Part shown: in pieces, positions 35,689 through 44,846 of the stretch
Numbering within the stretch: the stretch's first letter is position 1
Layout: the number at the start of each line of letters is the position of its first letter
DNA from: Noviluteimonas lactosilytica
GTDB lineage: Bacteria; Pseudomonadota; Gammaproteobacteria; Xanthomonadales; Xanthomonadaceae
Direction: 5' to 3'
Assembly: GCF_020866925.1 (NCBI RefSeq)
Contig: NZ_JAJGAK010000003.1
Coordinates: 302,966 to 366,965, forward strand
DNA length: 64,000 nucleotides
Program-made: the position numbers and the translations under genes
The notes under the pieces: generated by a model
What the model was told of the DNA's origin: nothing
Database searches by the model: none
The model's input: the letters and a program-made list of their open reading frames with translations, nothing else

Positions 35689-35704
35689 TTGGGAAACTTC
35701 CCCG
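35689..35704 (+). promoter_or_regulatory. Shared motif TGGG-AA-TTCCCCG, copy B
   Basis: TTGGGAAACTTCCCCG contains a perfect inverted repeat GGGAA-AC-TTCCC (35691-35702). It lies 96 bp before the receiver-HPt gene, in the divergent region with the FixJ-type gene. It matches copy A at 13 of 16 positions. Confidence 0.4.
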
Positions 35705-35799
35705 ATTTCCCTGATGTTTTCCCTGTTGCATCCATTCGTTGCCTTGCATGGACTTGGATCGGCCACGATGCTGCGCTCCTGCCCTGCATCGGAACACGC

Positions 35800-36489
35800 A
35801 TGCCGCATCGCATCCTCCTCGTCGACACGCATCCGTTGAATCGCCTCGTCATCGCCGAACAACTCGCCACGCTCGGCCATGCGGCAATCACCGCGGACGA
35901 TGGCGAGGACGCGCTCGCGCTGATCGAATCGGGACGCTTCGATCTCGTGCTGGTCGAATGCCGGATGCCCGGCATGAGCGGATTCGCGCTCGCGACGCGT
36001 ATTCGCGAGCTTGCGTGGGCGCGTGGAGAGGATGCGTGTCCCATCATCGGGTACGCGGAGGATCCGACGCTCGACGCGGCGCTCGCCGCGTATTGCGGCA
36101 TGCGTGCATGCCTTCCGATGCCGATGTCGCTCCCCGCGCTGGTGCGCGCGTTGCGCGAAGCGTTGCCCGCGAACGCCAGCGTGGCGCGCGTGCGCGACAC
36201 CGCGCAGTGGGACCTGTTCGTCGCGACGTCGCGCGAGGACCTGCGCCAGGCGCGCGAGTGCGCGCGCGATGGACGCACGGTGCAACTGCGCGACATCTTC
36301 CATCGCATCAAGGGCGCGGCATTGATGATCGGGGAAACCGATCTTGCGGCCGCGTGCGCACGCGGCGAGGCCGGCTGCGAGGACTGGAGCGCGGCCGCGC
36401 TTGCCGGCGCGATCGACCTGGTGCAGGCGCAACTCGACGCTGCCGACGCGCGCGTCGGCGGCGGCGCTCAGTGGGAACCGAGCAGGTAG
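35800..36489 (+). CDS. Degenerate receiver fused to an HPt domain
   Basis: A 229-aa protein. Residues 1-120 follow a response-regulator receiver (MPHRILLVDTHPLNRLVIAE), but the phosphoacceptor Asp is replaced by Glu (E53 in LVLVECRMPGMSG), the acidic pair at the start is D9-T10, and the conserved Lys is missing (CLPMPMS). It therefore should not be phosphorylated, and Glu may mimic the active state. Residues about 135-225 form an HPt domain with phosphoacceptor H168 (FHRIKGAALMIGETDLA). It could carry phosphate between the hybrid kinase and the nearby regulators, while its receiver acts as a docking or constitutive signal. It overlaps the convergent regulator by 22 bp. Confidence 0.87.
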   Translation: MPHRILLVDTHPLNRLVIAEQLATLGHAAITADDGEDALALIESGRFDLVLVECRMPGMSGFALATRIRELAWARGEDACPIIGYAEDPTLDAALAAYCGMRACLPMPMSLPALVRALREALPANASVARVRDTAQWDLFVATSREDLRQARECARDGRTVQLRDIFHRIKGAALMIGETDLAAACARGEAGCEDWSAAALAGAIDLVQAQLDAADARVGGGAQWEPSR

Positions 36490-37100
36490 CCGAGTCCGAT
36501 CTGCGAGAGGTAGTGCTTGAGGTCGGTCTTCGAGTTGAGCTTCAGCTTGCGCAGCGCGTTGTACTTGTGCGCGGTGACCGTCTTGTAACTGCGGTCGCTG
36601 TCGATCGCGATGCCGTGCAGGTGCTGGCCGCTCGCAAGCGCCACGATCACGCCGCGCTCGCCCGGCGTGAGCGTGTGCCACGGATGATGGCGCGCGGCTT
36701 CGAGGTCGATGCGCGGATCGACATAGACCTGTCCGGCGAGGACGGCGCGCACGGCATCCATCGCCGATTCCGGGCCGCTCGCCTTCGACACGAACGCACG
36801 CGCACCGGCCGACAGCGCCTGTTGCGCGAGCATCGGCTGGTTCGCGCCGGTGTAAGCGACGATCGGCAAGCCGGGACGCAACGCGACGACGCGTTCGAGC
36901 AGCGGAATGCTGCCGAGCGCGCCTGGCATGAACAGGTCGAGCACCAGCAGGTCGCACGGTGCGTCGGCGAGCGTCGCGAGCAGCGTGTCGCTGTCCTCGA
37001 CGGTCGCCACGCCTTCGAGCGTGTCGGGAAACGCCGCGCGCAACATTTCGCCGAGCGCGACGCAGATGATCGGATGGTCGTCGGCAACCAGGATGCGCAT
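36468..37100 (-). CDS. NarL/LuxR-type response regulator
   Basis: A 210-aa regulator. The receiver has D7-D8, phosphoacceptor D55 (LVLDLFMPGALG) and Lys in FVSKASG. The LuxR-type helix-turn-helix is TLTPGERGVIVALASG followed by SYKTVTAHKYNALRKL. The start ATG 37100 begins the receiver directly. A possible -10 (TATGCT, 37132-37137 on the minus strand) and the GACGGACA...TTGGGGCAA element 51 bp upstream suggest regulated expression shared with the outer-membrane protein at 31555-32298. Confidence 0.92.
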   Translation of the reverse strand: MRILVADDHPIICVALGEMLRAAFPDTLEGVATVEDSDTLLATLADAPCDLLVLDLFMPGALGSIPLLERVVALRPGLPIVAYTGANQPMLAQQALSAGARAFVSKASGPESAMDAVRAVLAGQVYVDPRIDLEAARHHPWHTLTPGERGVIVALASGQHLHGIAIDSDRSYKTVTAHKYNALRKLKLNSKTDLKHYLSQIGLGYLLGSH

Positions 37101-37150
37101 GCAGTAAGGGCTCGAATTCGCCAGCGGCGCGAGCATACGCCCGCCCCAAG

Positions 37151-37177
37151 GACGGACATAGGGGCCCTTTGGGGCAA
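37151..37177 (-). promoter_or_regulatory. Shared upstream element, copy B
   Basis: On the plus strand: GACGGACA, four bases, GGCCC, then TTTGGGGCAA. The blocks and their order match copy A at 32346-32369, with small spacing changes. Inside it TTGCCCCAA (minus strand) is itself a TTG-N3-CAA inverted repeat. Confidence 0.5.
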
Positions 37178-37230
37178 TGGCCGCTTCGCAGCGATCGATG
37201 GCGCGATCCGCCGGGTGCGCCTTCGCGCGC

Positions 37231-38064
37231 TCAGACTGCGATTGGCGCCTTGATCGCGGCGTGCGGGGCGTAATCGCGGATCTCGAAGTCCTCGAAGCGA
37301 TAGTCGAAGATCGACGCCGGCTTGCGGTGGATCACCAGCTTCGGCAGCGGGCGCGGTTCGCGCGAGAGTTGCAGGCGCGCCTGTTCGAGATGGTTGTTGT
37401 ACAGGTGCACGTCGCCGCCCACCCAGACGAATTCGCCGACGTCGAGGTCGCACTGCTGCGCGATCATGTGCACGAGCAGCGCATAGCTCGCGATGTTGAA
37501 CGGCGTACCGAGCAGGAAATCCTGGCTGCGCGCCATCAGCATGCACGACAGGCGGCCTTCGGCGACGTAGAACTGGAACAGCGTGTGGCACGCCGCGAGC
37601 GCCATGCGGCCGTTGCGGACGTTGTCCTGCGGGCGAAGCGATTCGTCGGGCAAGTACTCGACATTCCACGCGCTGACGATGTGGCGGCGCGAATTCGGTT
37701 TCTTCTTCAGGCCTTCGATCAGCGCGGCGATCTGGTCGATCGAACCGCCGTCGCGCGTGGGCCAGCTGCGCCACTGCGCGCCGTACAACGGGCCGAGGCT
37801 GCCGTCCTCGGTCGCCCACTCGTCCCAGATGCTGACGCCGTTGTCCTGCAGGTATCCGACGTTGGTGTCGCCGTCGAGGAACCACAGCAACTCGTGGATC
37901 ACCGACTTCAGGTGCAGCTTCTTCGTCGTGACGAGCGGAAAGCCTTCGCGCAGGTCGAACCGCATCATGCGACCGAACACGCTCAGCGTGCCGGTGCCCG
38001 TGCGATCGCCCTTCGGCGTGCCGTGTTCGAGGATCTCCCGCATGAGGTCGAGGTACTGGCGCAT
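37231..38064 (-). CDS. thyA: Thymidylate synthase
   Basis: A 277-aa enzyme converting dUMP to dTMP with methylene-tetrahydrofolate. Family blocks are clear: [51 protein letters not shown] and [12 protein letters not shown]. The catalytic cysteine is C159 in [12 protein letters not shown]. The residue before it is Ala, where many ThyA have Pro (PCH). The length exceeds E. coli ThyA because of an extra segment around residues 85-120 ([20 protein letters not shown] is the usual helix). lgt lies directly upstream on the same strand (25 bp). Confidence 0.95.
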   Translation of the reverse strand: MRQYLDLMREILEHGTPKGDRTGTGTLSVFGRMMRFDLREGFPLVTTKKLHLKSVIHELLWFLDGDTNVGYLQDNGVSIWDEWATEDGSLGPLYGAQWRSWPTRDGGSIDQIAALIEGLKKKPNSRRHIVSAWNVEYLPDESLRPQDNVRNGRMALAACHTLFQFYVAEGRLSCMLMARSQDFLLGTPFNIASYALLVHMIAQQCDLDVGEFVWVGGDVHLYNNHLEQARLQLSREPRPLPKLVIHRKPASIFDYRFEDFEIRDYAPHAAIKAPIAV

Positions 38065-38089
38065 GGCGGTCTCCGGTCGAACGACGTTG

Positions 38090-38959
38090 TCAGGCGGTGC
38101 GCGGTTGCAGCGTCGGCGCGCGGCGCGACATCCACAACCACACGAGGCCGAGCACGATCAGCGGCAGGCTCAGCACTTGTCCCATCGTCACCCAGCCGAA
38201 TGCGAGGTAGTCGAGTTGCTGGTCGGGCACGCGCACGAATTCCACGATGAAGCGGAACACGCCGTAGAGCAGCGTGAACAACCCGGCGACCGCGTAGCGC
38301 GGACGCGGCTTGCGCGAATACAGCCACAGCACGAGGAACAACACGAGGCCTTCGAGCAGCGCCTGGTACAGCTGCGAAGGATGGCGCGCGAATGCGTTCA
38401 GCGCGCCGCGTTCGAACTCCGCGCGCAGCGCGGTCGACGACATCGAATGGAACGGTTCCGGCAGCGATGCGGGAAACACCACGCCCCAATCGCCGCGCGT
38501 GAGCTTGCCCCACAGTTCGCCGTTGATGAAGTTGCCGATGCGGCCGAACCCCAGGCCCGGCGGCACCAGCGGCGCGACGAATTCCAACGTGTCCATCACG
38601 TGCAGCCCGCGGCGACGCGACCACCACCACACCGCCGCGACCACGCCGAGCAGGCCGCCGTGGAAACTCATGCCGCCCTGCCACACCTTCAGCATCTGCA
38701 GCGGATGGTCGATGTAGGTCGGCAGGTCGTAGAAGAGGATGTAGCCGATGCGGCCGCCGAGGACGACGCCGACCATCGCGTAGAACATCAGGTCGCCGAA
38801 TCCATGCTGGTCGACGCCGGGCAGCCGCCCGGCCTGCACGCGACGGTGGCCGAGCCACCACGCGACGCCGAAGCCGAGCAGGTACATCAGGCCGTACCAG
38901 TGGATCTTGAGCGGGCCGATCGACAACGCGATGGGGTCGATCTGGAGCAGGTACGTCAT
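38090..38959 (-). CDS. lgt: Prolipoprotein diacylglyceryl transferase Lgt
   Basis: A 289-aa inner-membrane enzyme that adds diacylglycerol to the lipobox cysteine of lipoproteins. About seven transmembrane helices carry the signatures [34 protein letters not shown], the invariant [13 protein letters not shown] and [12 protein letters not shown]. The order lgt-thyA is conserved in many proteobacteria. The ATG 38959 is the natural start; the longer frame upstream is antisense noise. Confidence 0.96.
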   Translation of the reverse strand: MTYLLQIDPIALSIGPLKIHWYGLMYLLGFGVAWWLGHRRVQAGRLPGVDQHGFGDLMFYAMVGVVLGGRIGYILFYDLPTYIDHPLQMLKVWQGGMSFHGGLLGVVAAVWWWSRRRGLHVMDTLEFVAPLVPPGLGFGRIGNFINGELWGKLTRGDWGVVFPASLPEPFHSMSSTALRAEFERGALNAFARHPSQLYQALLEGLVLFLVLWLYSRKPRPRYAVAGLFTLLYGVFRFIVEFVRVPDQQLDYLAFGWVTMGQVLSLPLIVLGLVWLWMSRRAPTLQPRTA

Positions 38960-39021
38960 GTCGTGCAAGGCGGGGTTCCGTCGTCGCGGCTTCGAGGCAT
39001 TGTGCCTCAGGGGATCATGCC

Positions 39022-39507
39022 TCAGAGAATCCGCGGGCGGTTCGAAAGTTCGTCGCGATCCTCGCGACCTTCGATGCGCGGCGCTTGCCCGGCCAGCAGG
39101 TCGGAGATCGCGTCGATGCCGTGGACGATCGCGGTGGCCGGATCGTCGGCGCGCAGGCCGGCCTCGATGGTTTCGCACACCGCGCGCCATTGCGCCGGGT
39201 CGATGCCGCGCAGGCCGCGGTCGGCGACGATCTCCAGCCGATGGTCGGCCAGCAGCACGTACAGCAGCACGCCGGTATTGCCCTCGGTGTCCCACACGCG
39301 CAGCTTCGCGAACGCCTGCTCGGCGCGTTCGCGGACCGGCGTGCCGCGCAGCACGTGGCGCCAGTGCAACGCCGGCTCGACCGCGAAGCAGATTTCGCCC
39401 GAATGCCGCAGCTCGCCCGCGTCGATCGCGGCGGTGATGCGTTCCATCGCCTCGGCCGGAAGCCAGGCATCCGCGGAACGTGCGAAGAGATGTCGGAACA
39501 AGCGCAT
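39022..39507 (-). CDS. TPM-domain protein (short, no signal peptide)
   Basis: A 161-aa protein with the TPM (DUF477/phosphatase-like) fold. It includes [29 protein letters not shown] (about 40-68, partial family block), [31 protein letters not shown] and the helical end. TPM proteins of this short class lack the N-terminal signal and Gly-rich tail of their neighbour. The start ATG 39507 follows the upstream TPM gene stop by 8 bp, so the LemA-TPM-TPM genes form one operon. Biochemical function is unknown. Confidence 0.85.
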   Translation of the reverse strand: MRLFRHLFARSADAWLPAEAMERITAAIDAGELRHSGEICFAVEPALHWRHVLRGTPVRERAEQAFAKLRVWDTEGNTGVLLYVLLADHRLEIVADRGLRGIDPAQWRAVCETIEAGLRADDPATAIVHGIDAISDLLAGQAPRIEGREDRDELSNRPRIL

Positions 39508-39515
39508 GCGCCGCC

Positions 39516-40409
39516 TCACCAGCTGCCGGAGGCGCCGCCGCCCCCGCTCGAACCGCCGCCGCCGGACCAGCCGCCGCCACCGAAGCCGCCGCCACCCCAG
39601 CCGCCACCACCGCCGCCCCACCCGCCGGGCATGCCGCCCCAGCCGCCGTGGCGTGCGAAGCGGCCGCGCGGACCAAGTCCCGCGAGGCCGATCACGAGGC
39701 CGATCACGGCGCCGAGGCCGGCGGCTAACAGGCTCGCGCCGATGAGCCAGGCAACGGCGCCCGACGCCGCGCCGCCAAACAGGGCGCGCACCCCGGACGG
39801 CAGGAACGAGAAGATCCCGCGCGCCACCTGCGCGACGATGAAGGCCGCGAACAACGCGAACAGCCAGCCACCGCCGCCGCCTTGGCCACGCGCGGGCGCG
39901 TTGTCCGCCATCGGCGCGGGCAGGGCTTCGCCGTCGATCAGTTTCACCAGCGCCGCGGTCGCATCGATCAACCCGCCGCCGAAATCGCCGGCGCGGAATT
40001 TCGGCACGAGGTATTCCTGGATCACGCGGTTGGCGATCGCATCGGGGATCGCGCCTTCGAGGCCGTAGCCCGGTTCGATGCGCACGCGGCGGTCGTTCTT
40101 CGCGACCACGATCAGCACGCCGTCTTCGATGTCCTTGCGCCCGAGCTTGTACTGCTCGAACGCGCGCACGGTGTATTGCTCGATCGTCTCCGGCTGCGTC
40201 GTCGGCACCATCAGGATCTGCAACTGCGCGCCCTTGCGCTTCTGCAGCGCGCGCGCCTGCGTGTCGAGCGCGGCGACCTGCGTCGGATCGAGCGTGCCGG
40301 TGGTGTCGATCACCGGCTTGTCGAGCGGCGGGATGGGCGCCAGCGTCTGCGCGAACGCCGGCGCGCACGCGAGCATGCACGCCAGCACGAATCCCGCGAG
40401 CTTGCGCAT
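39516..40409 (-). CDS. TPM-domain membrane protein with Gly/Trp-rich tail (YgcG-like)
   Basis: A 297-aa protein. A signal peptide (1-21, ending AFAQ) precedes a periplasmic TPM domain (about 30-165, with [39 protein letters not shown]). Two transmembrane segments follow ([41 protein letters not shown]). The last 45 residues are a low-complexity Gly/Trp/Ser tail on the opposite side of the membrane. This architecture matches YgcG proteins that sit beside LemA and are thought to act in envelope quality control. It is followed 8 bp later by a second, shorter TPM gene. Confidence 0.9.
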   Translation of the reverse strand: MRKLAGFVLACMLACAPAFAQTLAPIPPLDKPVIDTTGTLDPTQVAALDTQARALQKRKGAQLQILMVPTTQPETIEQYTVRAFEQYKLGRKDIEDGVLIVVAKNDRRVRIEPGYGLEGAIPDAIANRVIQEYLVPKFRAGDFGGGLIDATAALVKLIDGEALPAPMADNAPARGQGGGGGWLFALFAAFIVAQVARGIFSFLPSGVRALFGGAASGAVAWLIGASLLAAGLGAVIGLVIGLAGLGPRGRFARHGGWGGMPGGWGGGGGGWGGGGFGGGGWSGGGGSSGGGGASGSW

Positions 40410-40413
40410 CGCG

Positions 40414-41091
40414 TCAGTTCGCGGGCGCCACCGCGGGATTCGCGGCGGTCGACGCGACCGGCGGCGGCACGGCGGCCGGCGCGGGCGCGGCCGGCGCCTG
40501 CGACGCGCCGAAGTCGACTGCCGGCGCTTCCTGGATCTGCTGCTCGTTCTCGACCGTGAAGTTGGGCTTCTGCTGGTGGCCGAACGCCATCGCGGTGAGG
40601 TTCTGCGGGAACTGGCGGATGTAGGTGTTGTAGTCCTGCACCGCCTCGATGAAGCGGCCGCGGGCGACGGTGATGCGATTCTCCGTGCCTTCGAGCTGCG
40701 CCTGCAGATCGCGGAAGGATTGGTCGGACTTCAGGTTCGGGTAGTTCTCGGTCACGACGAGCAGTCGCGACAGCGCCTGCGACAACTCACCCTGCGCTTG
40801 CTGGAACTGCGCGAGCGAGGCGGCGTCGCTGGCGTTGACGTTCATCTGGCCGACCTTCGCGCGCGCTTCGGTCACGCGGATCAGCACTTCCTTTTCCTGC
40901 GCCGCGTAGCCCTTCACCGTGTTGACGAGATTGGGGATGAGGTCGGCGCGGCGCTTGTACTGGTTCAGCACTTCGGACCAGGCGGCCTTGGTCGCTTCGT
41001 CCTTCTGCTGGATCTGGTTGTAGCCGCAGCCCGAGAGCAGCGCGAGGGCCAGCATCAGCAGCACGACGCGCAGGAACGACATCGAACGCAT
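40414..41091 (-). CDS. lemA: LemA family lipoprotein
   Basis: A 225-aa protein. The N-terminal signal ends in a lipobox (LLSGC). The conserved LemA core is a long helical bundle: EATKAAWSEVLNQYKRRADLIPNLVNTVKGYA (about 31-62, in part), ENYPNLKSDQSFRDLQAQLEGTENRI and the AVQDYNTYIRQFP end. A Pro/Ala/Val tail (about 190-225) is extra. It is 4 bp from the YgcG-like gene, so the trio is one transcriptional unit. The role of LemA in bacteria is unclear. Confidence 0.94.
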   Translation of the reverse strand: MRSMSFLRVVLLMLALALLSGCGYNQIQQKDEATKAAWSEVLNQYKRRADLIPNLVNTVKGYAAQEKEVLIRVTEARAKVGQMNVNASDAASLAQFQQAQGELSQALSRLLVVTENYPNLKSDQSFRDLQAQLEGTENRITVARGRFIEAVQDYNTYIRQFPQNLTAMAFGHQQKPNFTVENEQQIQEAPAVDFGASQAPAAPAPAAVPPPVASTAANPAVAPAN

Positions 41092-41170
41092 GGGGGGAGC
41101 TCCGCGGTGGGGGTCGCGGCGCATTCCAGCACCGGCCGCGACAGCGCGCAATGAAGACGCCGGCGGGCGC

Positions 41171-41188
41171 CTTCCCCCGCGGGGGAAG
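41171..41188. terminator. GC palindrome between terC and lemA
   Basis: CTTCCCCCGCGGGGGAAG is an 18-bp perfect palindrome, 10 bp after the terC stop. It has no T run. It may act as a pause, weak terminator or RNA-stability element separating terC from the lemA operon. Confidence 0.4.
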
Positions 41189-41197
41189 CCCTGGGCG

Positions 41198-41932
<735 letters not shown>

Positions 41933-41967
41933 CGTGATCCTCTATCTCGTTTGCTTCGCCAACAGCC

Positions 41968-42348
41968 TTACAGGTAACGCGGCCCCAGGATCAGGCCCCA
42001 CACGAGCAGGAAGTTGAGCATCAGGACGAACACCGCCGCCGAGCCCATGTCCTTCGCGCGGCCGGCCAGTTCGTGGAATTCCGGGCCGTAGCGCTCGATC
42101 ACCGCCTCGATGGACGAATTGAGCAGCTCCACGCCCATCACCAACAACCCGCAGCCGACCAGCAACGCACGCTCCACGCCATCCTGTCCGAGCCACAGGC
42201 CCAACGGGCCGAGCACCGCGAACAGGTAAACCTCGAGCCGGAACGAGGACTCGTGCAACCACGCCGCACGCAGGCCCTGCAGCGACCAGATCGTGGCCTT
42301 CATGATCCGACCCGGGGCGCGAGGCAAGTGTCCGAAATGGTCAGCCAT
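41968..42348 (-). CDS. dgkA: Diacylglycerol kinase DgkA
   Basis: A 126-aa inner-membrane protein with three transmembrane helices that phosphorylates diacylglycerol for phospholipid recycling. The conserved motif is GVELLNSSIEAVIERYGPEFHE, given here in two parts (GVELLNSSIEAVIE and RYGPEFHE), followed by AGRAKDMGSAAVF. The start is ATG 42348 by family length; an alternative ATG at 42303 would remove 15 residues. Neither has a good ribosome site. Confidence 0.93.
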   Translation of the reverse strand: MADHFGHLPRAPGRIMKATIWSLQGLRAAWLHESSFRLEVYLFAVLGPLGLWLGQDGVERALLVGCGLLVMGVELLNSSIEAVIERYGPEFHELAGRAKDMGSAAVFVLMLNFLLVWGLILGPRYL

Positions 42349-42492
42349 GGGGAGGTGGGTGGCGGCAGGCCGCAAGAACCCCGGATTCTGCCACGTGCCC
42401 CCCTGCCGAGGCGAACGTCGCGGATCGGTCACCGGCGCATAACGGCGCGCGGCGCACGTTGCGCCTCTGCTTTTTGCTGGAGGTTCGCCGCC

Positions 42493-42990
42493 ATGGCCGT
42501 CAATCCCGTTCCCGAGGGCTATCACACCGTGAATGCCTACCTGATCGTCGACGACGCGGCCCGCGCCATCGATTTCTACACGGCCGCCTTCGGGGCGAAG
42601 GAGCTGTTCCGCCTGGAGGTCCCCCGCCCCGACGGCACCGAGCGCGTGGGCCACGCCGAAATCCGCATCGGCGACACCAACCTGATGCTCTGCGACGAAT
42701 GGCCCGACATGGGCGCGCTCGGCCCGAACCGGCGCGGCGGCGCGACCAGCAGCTTCGTCATCTACGGGCCCGACGCCGACGCGGCGTTCGAACGCGCGGT
42801 GCAGGCCGGCGCGAAAGTGGTGAAGCAGGTCGCCGACCAGTTCTGGGGAGACCGCATGGGCACCGTGGCCGATCCCTTCGGCCACCAGTGGACGCTGGGC
42901 ACGCACATCGAGGATGTCGCGCCCGAGGACCTGACGTTGCGCATGAAGGAATGGGCGAAGGCGCAGAACGCGCAAGCGACAGTGACCTGA
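42493..42990 (+). CDS. VOC-superfamily protein (PhnB/glyoxalase-like)
   Basis: A 165-aa protein with the paired beta-alpha-beta-beta-beta VOC fold. It begins PEGYHTVNAYLIVDDAARAI and contains VGHAEIRIGDTNLMLCDEW and GDRMGTVADPFGHQWTLGTHIED. This PhnB-like class lacks the standard glyoxalase I metal quartet in an obvious way, so the reaction is unknown. GGAGG lies 10 bp before the ATG. It is divergent from dgkA. Confidence 0.88.
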   Translation: MAVNPVPEGYHTVNAYLIVDDAARAIDFYTAAFGAKELFRLEVPRPDGTERVGHAEIRIGDTNLMLCDEWPDMGALGPNRRGGATSSFVIYGPDADAAFERAVQAGAKVVKQVADQFWGDRMGTVADPFGHQWTLGTHIEDVAPEDLTLRMKEWAKAQNAQATVT

Positions 42991-43061
42991 CGGAAGCACG
43001 ACGCTTCCCGCGTGCATGCGCGGCCATTGACGATGGCGACGCATCCGCGACACTGGCGCGC

Positions 43062-43715
43062 ATGTCTCGCCTGCTTCCGCCGCCGCATTCCACGCTCGTC
43101 GCCAACACGTCGCTCGCGGGCGTCGGCATGTTCTTCGTCGCCGCGGTCGCGATGCACGCCGTGCGGCCCGATCTGCAGTGGATGCTCGCGCCGCTGAGTT
43201 TCTATCTCGTGGGCGAATACGCCGGTTGGCTGAAGGCGGCGTACGTCGCGCTCGCGGTCGCATTGATGCTCGTGGGCCTGCAGTTCCGCCATGCGTTGCG
43301 GCCGGGGGCGCGCAGCGATCTTGCGCCGTGGTTGTTCGGCACCGCGTCGCTCGCGGTCGTGGTCACCGCGTTCGCGGACACGCAGTTGCCCGGTGGACCG
43401 AAGACGACCGAGGCGTTCGTGCACATGGTCGCCGCGCCGATCGCGTTCCTCACGGTCAGCTTCGCCATGCTGCTGCAGTCGTGGCACATGCGCATGGATC
43501 CGGCGTGGCGGCATCGCTTCGCGGTCGCCTTCGCGCTCGCGCTCGCGTGCTTCGCGAGCCTGTGGGTGCATGCGCTGGTGCGCGAATGGCCGCGCGGCCT
43601 CACCCAGCGCGGCGTGATCTTCCTCGTGCTTGCATGGCTCGCGCTCGCCGCGACGTGGTTGCGTGCGGCGGCGCGCGCTCAGTCCTTCGCGGCGGCGCCG
43701 GTTTCGTCTTCGTAG
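43062..43715 (+). CDS. DUF998 family membrane protein
   Basis: A 217-aa protein with about six transmembrane segments (AGVGMFFVAAVAMHAV; AAYVALAVALMLVGLQF; PWLFGTASLAVVVTAFAD; MVAAPIAFLTVSFAMLLQS; the FAVAFALALACFASLWVHAL helix; VIFLVLAWLALAATWL). PLSFYLVGEYAGWLKAAYV and the DTQLPGGPKTTEAFVH loop fit the DUF998 pattern. No enzyme motif is visible. Its 3' end overlaps the convergent isoaspartyl peptidase gene by 37 bp. Confidence 0.85.
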   Translation: MSRLLPPPHSTLVANTSLAGVGMFFVAAVAMHAVRPDLQWMLAPLSFYLVGEYAGWLKAAYVALAVALMLVGLQFRHALRPGARSDLAPWLFGTASLAVVVTAFADTQLPGGPKTTEAFVHMVAAPIAFLTVSFAMLLQSWHMRMDPAWRHRFAVAFALALACFASLWVHALVREWPRGLTQRGVIFLVLAWLALAATWLRAAARAQSFAAAPVSSS

Positions 43716-44701
43716 ATCGCGGTGCCGCGCGAACCGTCGGGCTTGATCCACGCGCGGTACATGCCGGACGTGTTGAACGGCATCGCGATGTTGCCGTCGC
43801 GATCGAGCGCGACCACGCCGCCGTCGCCGCCCATCTTCGGCACGATCGTGTCGATCACCTCGCCCGCCGCCTGCGCGAGCGTGTCGCCCTTGTAGGCCAC
43901 GCGCATGCAGATGTCGTGCGCGACGGCGGCGCGGATGAAGTATTCGCCCCAGCCCGTGCCCGACACGCCGCAGCGCGCGTCCGCCCACGTGCCCGCGCCG
44001 ATGATCGGCGAATCGCCGACGCGGCCCCACCGCTTGTCGGTCATGCCGCCGGTGCTCGTGCCCGCCGCGATGTGGCCCTGCGCATCGAGCGCGACCACGC
44101 CGACGGTGCCGAAGTAACTGCCGGGCGCGGTGACGCCGGCCTGCTTCTTCGCCTGCGCGTCCTTCCATTGCTCGAGGCGGCGCTCGGTGTCGAACCAGGT
44201 GTTCGGCACGCGTTCGATGTCGGGCAGCGTATCTGCGAACTGTTCCGCGCCCGCGCCGGCGAGCATCACGTGCGCCGAACGCTCCATCACCGCGCGCGCG
44301 AGCTTGATCGGGCTGCGCACCGTGGTCACGCCGGCGACGGCGCCCGCACGCTGCGTGTGGCCTTCCATGATCGACGCATCGAGTTCGTGCTTGCCCTGGG
44401 CGTTGAACACCGCGCCCTTGCCGGCATTGAAGTGCGGATCCTCCTCGAGCACGCGGATCGTGGCCTCGACGGCATCGAGCGCGGCGCCGCCCTTCGCCAG
44501 CACCGCGTTGCCCGCGTCGAGCGCCTGGTTCAACGCCGCGCGCACCTCCTTCTCTTCCGCCGCGGTCATCGACCCACGCTCGATGACCCCCGCGCCGCCA
44601 TGCAGGACGAGTGCGGTCTTCGGCTTCGCAGGTTCTTCAGCGTGCACGGCCGGCGCTGCGAACGCGCAGCAGATGGCGATGGCGAGCAGGGCTTGGCGCA
44701 T
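43679..44701 (-). CDS. Periplasmic isoaspartyl peptidase/L-asparaginase (Ntn hydrolase)
   Basis: A 340-aa precursor of the plant-type asparaginase family. A signal peptide (1-21) exports it. Family motifs are ALVLHGGAGVIERG, the NAGKGAVFN loop and DASIMEGHTQRAGAV. Autocleavage should occur before T199 (GSYFGTVGVVALDAQGH), which becomes the N-terminal nucleophile, and the downstream TSTGGMTDKRWGRVGDSPIIGAG binds substrate. It degrades beta-aspartyl dipeptides and asparagine. A compound copy of the palindromic element lies 67 bp upstream of its start. Confidence 0.93.
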   Translation of the reverse strand: MRQALLAIAICCAFAAPAVHAEEPAKPKTALVLHGGAGVIERGSMTAAEEKEVRAALNQALDAGNAVLAKGGAALDAVEATIRVLEEDPHFNAGKGAVFNAQGKHELDASIMEGHTQRAGAVAGVTTVRSPIKLARAVMERSAHVMLAGAGAEQFADTLPDIERVPNTWFDTERRLEQWKDAQAKKQAGVTAPGSYFGTVGVVALDAQGHIAAGTSTGGMTDKRWGRVGDSPIIGAGTWADARCGVSGTGWGEYFIRAAVAHDICMRVAYKGDTLAQAAGEVIDTIVPKMGGDGGVVALDRDGNIAMPFNTSGMYRAWIKPDGSRGTAIYEDETGAAAKD

Positions 44702-44767
44702 GGCGTGGTCCTCCGGACATTCGACGGAGGATAACGCCTCCGGTGGAACAGGCGAAAACAGGGGCAA

Positions 44768-44842
44768 AAACAGGGGTCAGAGCACAATTTCGATTCGCGA
44801 AATTGTGCTCTGACCCCTGTTTGTGCTCTGACCCCTGTTTTT
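44768..44842. repeat. Palindromic element, copy 3 (compound)
   Basis: The core 44768-44822 has 25-bp perfect arms (AAACAGGGGTCAGAGCACAA + TTTCG) around a 5-nt loop ATTCG. The right arm is then repeated once more as GTGCTCTGACCCCTGTTTTT (44823-44842), and a fragment AAAACAGGGG occurs before it (44755-44764). The element starts 5 bp after the stop codon of the MacB-like gene (44847). The extra half copies suggest repeated insertion or slippage. Confidence 0.92.
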
Positions 44843-44846
44843 GTTT

